NCBI GenBank assembly: GCA_019426215.1
Contig: CM033395.1
Coordinates: 14,560,569 to 14,624,568, forward strand
From: Buddleja alternifolia
Lineage: Eukaryota; Streptophyta; Magnoliopsida; Lamiales; Scrophulariaceae
DNA length: 64,000 nt
Reading direction: 5' to 3'
Part shown: positions 60,185-64,000 of the stretch, piece by piece
Layout: the number at the start of each line of letters is the position of its first letter
Position numbering within the stretch: the stretch's first letter is position 1
The notes under the pieces: model-generated
What the model saw: the letters and a program-made list of their open reading frames with translations, nothing else
The model's database searches: none
What the model was told of the DNA's origin: nothing
Translations under genes and position numbers: made by a program

Positions 60185-61025
60185 ATGTATGTGAGAAGAC
60201 ACACTAGAAATATGGAGTCAAGTTTGCCCATTTTGCAGCAATCCATGGCAGAAATGGCGCCCAATTCCACTATCACCGATGTTGTGATAGCATCTACGCA
60301 GATGGTTAATGACCCGATACCTCCACTGTTGGGCACGATGAACACCAGGCCTCCAGTGACGTGCGCTCCCCAAGTTTCATCTTTCCAGGTGTTCTGCGCG
60401 GGGAATAGCTTCCAATCATGCTCCCCGAGCTCCCGTCCTTCAGGTGTCCAACGCAGAAAATAACTTCCCAGCTACATACAATCCGCAAGCTTCAAGCTTT
60501 CAGGTGTCCAATATGGGAAATAGCTTCCTAGCTGCATACAATCCGCAAGCTTCAAGCTTTCAGGCGTCCAATATGGGAAATAGCTTCCCAACAGCATATT
60601 ATCCGCAAGCTCCGGCTTCCCAGGTGGCCGATATGGGACACAGATTCCCAGCAACGTACAATCAGCAAGCTCCAGCTTCCCAGGTGGCCAATATGGGAAA
60701 CAACTTCCCAGTGACGTACAATCCACAAGCTTCAGCTTCCCAGGTGGCCAATATGGGACACAGCTTCCTAACGACACACAATCAGCAATCTTTAGCTTTC
60801 CATGCGTCTAGGGAGGGAAACAGCTTCCCGGCTCTCCCTTATGCTAATACGGTGGCTCTTCCCCTTGTTGCCCCAAGCCAGGATGCTCCGATGATGATGC
60901 CCATTCCAGATGTTGCTGCCTTCCAGTTAGTTGACATGAGAAATGAAGCCCAGCCAATATTCTATGCCCCAAGGGCTCCACCAATGATGTTTTCGCCAGT
61001 TAATACAAGGATGGTGCCCCCTTAG
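60185..61025 (+). pseudogene. Gag N-terminal linker with 20-residue tandem repeats
   Basis: Frames 60185-60463 and 60444-61025 join by a one-base shift. The second encodes about six repeats of a 20-residue unit like NMGNSFPAAYNPQASSFQVS (60-bp period, 60450-60830). The unit varies mainly at A/S, S/N/H and F/S positions. The repeats lie upstream of the Gag core, where Tat elements have a variable linker. Confidence 0.75.
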
Positions 61026-61229
61026 TTAGCTATCTCGCGTGGTCCTCAGTTAAGGACATCACACTCTTATACAAGCATTAATGAACCCAAGAGAGAAGTT
61101 GTAAGAAGGCCTTATGACCATATGATGGAGAGGTCCGAGGGCAAGTAGGAAGAAATGAGAGAAATGAGACAATGCCTTGGAGTGAGCGTGTATAACCAGC
61201 TGAAGGAAATCCCCTTCGGGCCCCAGATA

Positions 61230-62215
61230 CTAGCTGACGAGCTACCCAATAGCTTTAGGACACCTAATATGTCAGAATATGATGGCTAGTCGGATCCCAA
61301 CGAGCACTTGTGGAAATTCGAGAATTGTGCATTATTACACCAGTACTCGGACGGGGTTAAATGTCGGGTATTCCTAACCACTCTAACACGATCTGCCCAG
61401 CAAAGGTTCAATCAATTGGCTCCTAATTCTATCAATTCTTTTAAAAAGTTCAGATCGAGGTTTCTTCATCAATTTTTGAGTAGCAAGAAGTATCAGAAGA
61501 TTTCTCTTAGCCTATTCAACATGCGTCAGAAGGCTACTGAGCCCTTATGGGGGTATATTCAAAGATTTAATACAGCGGCTCTGGAGGTACCCTCTGCCAA
61601 TGCGGAGGTGTTGAGTAACGCATTTGCTCAAGGATTGAAGGACGAAGACCTTTTTTGGTCGCTAGCCAAGAAGCCTGCATATAGTTTTGATAATCTGCTG
61701 GCAAGGGTAGAAAAGTATGTGAACATGGAGGAGGCAGCCGTGATGAAGGGAGCTAAATCATTACGACCAAATAAGGCTGGTAAAGATGCTAAGTTTGTAC
61801 TAGGAGACCCTGAGCCAAAGATATGCGTCTTGAGGAGCGCCGATACACTTAATTCACATTGTTGAAGGTATCGCCGTCGCAAGTTCTCATGGCTATAGAG
61901 CACAAGAGTTATGTGAAGTGGCCACGTAGTGCTGAAAAGGGGCCTGTGAACCCCAAATTAGATAGGTATTGCAGGTTCTACCGAGAATATGGTCACCACA
62001 CAAACGAATGCCGACATTTGTTGAATGAGATAGAAAAGTGGCTCGAAGGTGGACACTTACAAGAGCTTATTTGTCGGGACCGAGAAAATCCTCAAGGTGG
62101 CCAGGAAAAAATGCGCCAATGAAAGGAAAGGTGATAGCCAGAAAAAGAGTCATCAACATGATATCCAGAGGTCCCACTGATGGGAATTTGCATAGAGCAA
62201 GGCGAGCTCATGAAA
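61230..62215 (+). pseudogene. gag core and zinc knuckle of second Tat-lineage element
   Basis: The Gag domain reads GVKCRVFLTTLTRSAQQRFN, FKKFRSRFLHQFLSSKKYQK, TEPLWGYIQRFNTAALEVPS and EDLFWSLAKKPAYSFDNLLA (61308-61865). A shift follows near 61860. Then DRYCRFYREYGHHTNECRHL (a CCHC knuckle with a Phe-x-Tyr variant) and LNEIEKWLEGGHLQELI follow. After another shift come VINMISRGPTDGN and RARRAHERAL, the usual end of Tat Gag. Confidence 0.87.
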
Positions 62216-63110
62216 GAGCTTTACACGAAGGATGCCAAATAGCTTTCCAAGAATTGAAGGCATACCTTGCTAATTTGCCTCTGCTAACAAAACCAGTGCA
62301 GGGAGAAACTCTATACTTATATTTAGCTATCTCGGAGCATGCCGTCAGCTCTGTACTCATAAGGAAAGAAGGGAAGGACCAAAAACCTATATATTATGTA
62401 AGTCGAACGCTGTGAGGTGCTGAATCTAGATACACCGAGATTGAGAAGATTGCCTTCGCCCTGGTGACTACCGCAAGGAAGCTGAGGCCTTATTTCCTCA
62501 CATACCATGTGGAAGTACGTACCAACCATCCTTTGAAGCAAATCTTAGGCCGCCCAGAAGTATCAGGAAAAATGATCAAGTGGGCGGTAGAATTGAGTGA
62601 GTTCGACGTCTACTATTCTCCCAGACCGGCCACTAAAGCCTAGGCATTGGTGGACTTTATCTCAAAAGTCCCTTCGGCGCAACAGGAGAGAAAAGTTTGG
62701 CTCTTACCCATCGATGGTTCATCGACAATAGCTGGAAGTGGAGCTGGTATAGAGTTAACCACTCCTGAGGGTAACAAACTGGAATACGCGATAAAAATCG
62801 AGTTCAGAGCATCTAACAACAAAGCTGAATATGAAGCCCTAATCGTTAGTTTGAGGATGGCTTTAAAAGTAGGAGTTAAGCACCTGGTGGTTTACTCGGA
62901 TTCCCAACTAGTGGCTTGCCAAGTAGCTAGACAATATGAAGCTAAGGAAGCTTGGATGATAGAGTATTTAAAGAAGATAGAGGAGTTAAAAGGAGAGTTC
63001 AAGAGCTTCGAGATACAACAAATACCTAGGTCAGAGGACAACAAAGCAGATTACCTAGCCAAGCTAGCTAGCGCCCTAGTGGACTGCCATACGAGGTAGG
63101 TCACCATACA
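62216..63110 (+). pseudogene. RNase H and archaeal-type RNase H of second Tat-lineage element
   Basis: Directly after the Gag end, the frame reads AFQELKAYLANLPLLTKPVQ, LYLYLAISEHAVSSVLIRKE and PIYYVSRTL with a stop, then YFLTYHVEVRTNHPLKQILG. A stop precedes ALVDFISKV. The second RNase H (62647-63099) is VWLLPIDGSSTIAGSGAGIE, NNKAEYEALIVSLRMALKVG and LVVYSDSQLVACQVARQYEA. Protease and RT should lie between Gag and this and do not. Confidence 0.88.
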
Positions 63111-63682
63111 GTCGATGCCTAGTGCCACCGCAGAGGATTTCGTGTATGTCATTGAAGAGACTGGTGATTGGAGAGAACCCATTTTGAGCTACCTTCAACG
63201 AGGAGATTTACCCCGTGACAAAGTTGAAGCTGCACGCATGCAATACAAAGCCTGAAGGTATACTCTCTTAGATGGAGTGTTGTATAAGAGATCGTTTACA
63301 CAGCCATACCTAAGGTATCTTTCTCGGAAGGATGGAGTGCTCATCTTAGAGGAGATCCATGGAGGACTTTGTGCCAACAATGTTGGGGGGGACTGCTATT
63401 GTAGCCTAAGCAATCAGAGCTGTCTAGTTTTGGCTCACCATGAAGGCTGACGCTAAGGATTTGGTAAGGAAGTGTGAGCATTGTCAAAGGCATGCTACCC
63501 TTCTTCATAAACTAGTAGAACCAATGGGAGTCATGAGTTCACCATACCCCTTTGCTAGATGGGGGTAGATATCCTAAAACCATTCCATTTGGCGGTCGGG
63601 CAGAAGAAGTTTCCCTTGGTGGCAGTCGATTATTTCGGTAAATGGATGGGCCGAACTGCTGGCCAAGATCACGAAGGGTTCT
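63111..63682 (+). pseudogene. Integrase N-terminal fragment of second Tat-lineage element
   Basis: YTLLDGVLYKRSFTQPYLRY, EEIHGGLCANNVGG and CEHCQRHATLLHKL keep the H-H-C-C zinc site region. VGQKKFPLVAVDYFGKW gives the first core Asp. A frameshift leads to AELLAKITKGS and then the sequence leaves the element. Several stops are present. Confidence 0.8.
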
Positions 63683-64000
63683 TAATAAGTCCGTATTTTA
63701 CAGTATTTTATGCCCCATTTTAATATGATTTGATCGTTACTGTTAGGAATTTCATTGTTAGATGTTTTGATGATGTCAAGACCTTAACTCTTATAACTCT
63801 TTTATAGATTAAGAGTTCAAAGAAAAGCCCAAAATAATATAAGTTAGAGTTTAGAAAGTTAGATAAGTCAAGATGTTTCAACGATAAATCATTCATCCAT
63901 ATATATGGAATTGAAAGCGTAAATGATTTATACTGAAATGATGAATACCTACCTTTTCTTTTCTCTTCCCGTTAAACTGCTTTTCTTACCTTTTCCCCCT
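63683..64000. repeat. Probable starts of two further nested LTRs
   Basis: From about 63683, TAATAAGTCCGTATTTTAC resembles an Athila-type LTR start (TGATAAGTCCG), with G changed to A. After only 58 bp, TGTTAGGAATTTCATTG (63741) followed by GTTTTGATGATGTCAAGACC looks like the start of a copia-type LTR, cut by the window end. Both calls rest on sequence look alone. Confidence 0.35.

Larger units (their letters stand above)
57891..63682 (+). mobile_element. Second Tat-lineage Ty3/gypsy element, internally deleted
   Basis: A 5' LTR, a primer site, gag, an RNase H end, a second archaeal-type RNase H and the start of integrase follow in order. Protease and nearly all RT are missing. The integrase is cut at about 63682 by new DNA. 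The 3' LTR is not in the window, so the left limit (abutting the LINE) is judged from where LINE coding ends, and no duplication can be checked. Confidence 0.85.

Noticed and set aside
1..64000. tRNA, rRNA, CRISPR or bacterial-type operon
   Set aside because: Looked for and not seen; retroelement primer sites explain the only tRNA-like matches.

Overview
The window is nuclear DNA of a flowering plant, most likely a eudicot. It is AT-rich, has one host gene split by GT-AG introns, and carries dense nested Ty1/copia, Ty3/gypsy, L1-type LINE, Mutator-like and hAT-like insertions. Species cannot be told from the sequence. There are no bacterial operons, CRISPR arrays or recognisable rRNA/tRNA genes.

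Layout. 1-1065: AT-rich, nothing recognised. 1071-5664: a decayed Ty1/copia element (+) with both LTRs and a 5-bp target duplication; a foldback Mutator-like MITE (3388-3803) sits inside it. 5670-10340: AT-rich DNA holding a Pack-MULE (7244-8407) that captured the front of an F-box/kelch gene, and a 330-bp foldback MITE (9880-10209). 10345-30774: the only clear host gene, a plant homologue of the Rab3GAP catalytic subunit. It has 22 coding exons whose phases all agree and encode 915 residues without a stop. One intron holds a complete but dead Reina-type chromovirus (18883-23910, minus). Another holds a Mutator-like element split by a hAT element.

30775-44631: a 13.9-kb Ty3/gypsy element of the Tat (Retand-like) lineage, inserted about 120 bp after the host stop codon. 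Downstream of pol it carries a long gene on the opposite strand with a plant mobile domain (PMD). Three short GT-AG introns join its exons in agreeing phase. This is the most interesting feature of the window.

45463-57890: an L1-type LINE (+) split by a young minus-strand Athila-like element (46130-53939) that has gag and protease but no RT or integrase. One LTR of that element is truncated. 57891-63682: a second Tat-lineage element (+) with in-frame 60-bp repeats near its gag and an internal deletion of protease and RT. 63683-64000: probable starts of two further nested LTRs.

Apart from the Rab3GAP gene, every coding region is transposon-derived, and nearly all are broken by stops, frameshifts or deletions. 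The nesting gives a relative order: the LINE is older than the Athila-like element inside it; the copia element is older than its MITE; the host intron MULE is older than the hAT inside it.
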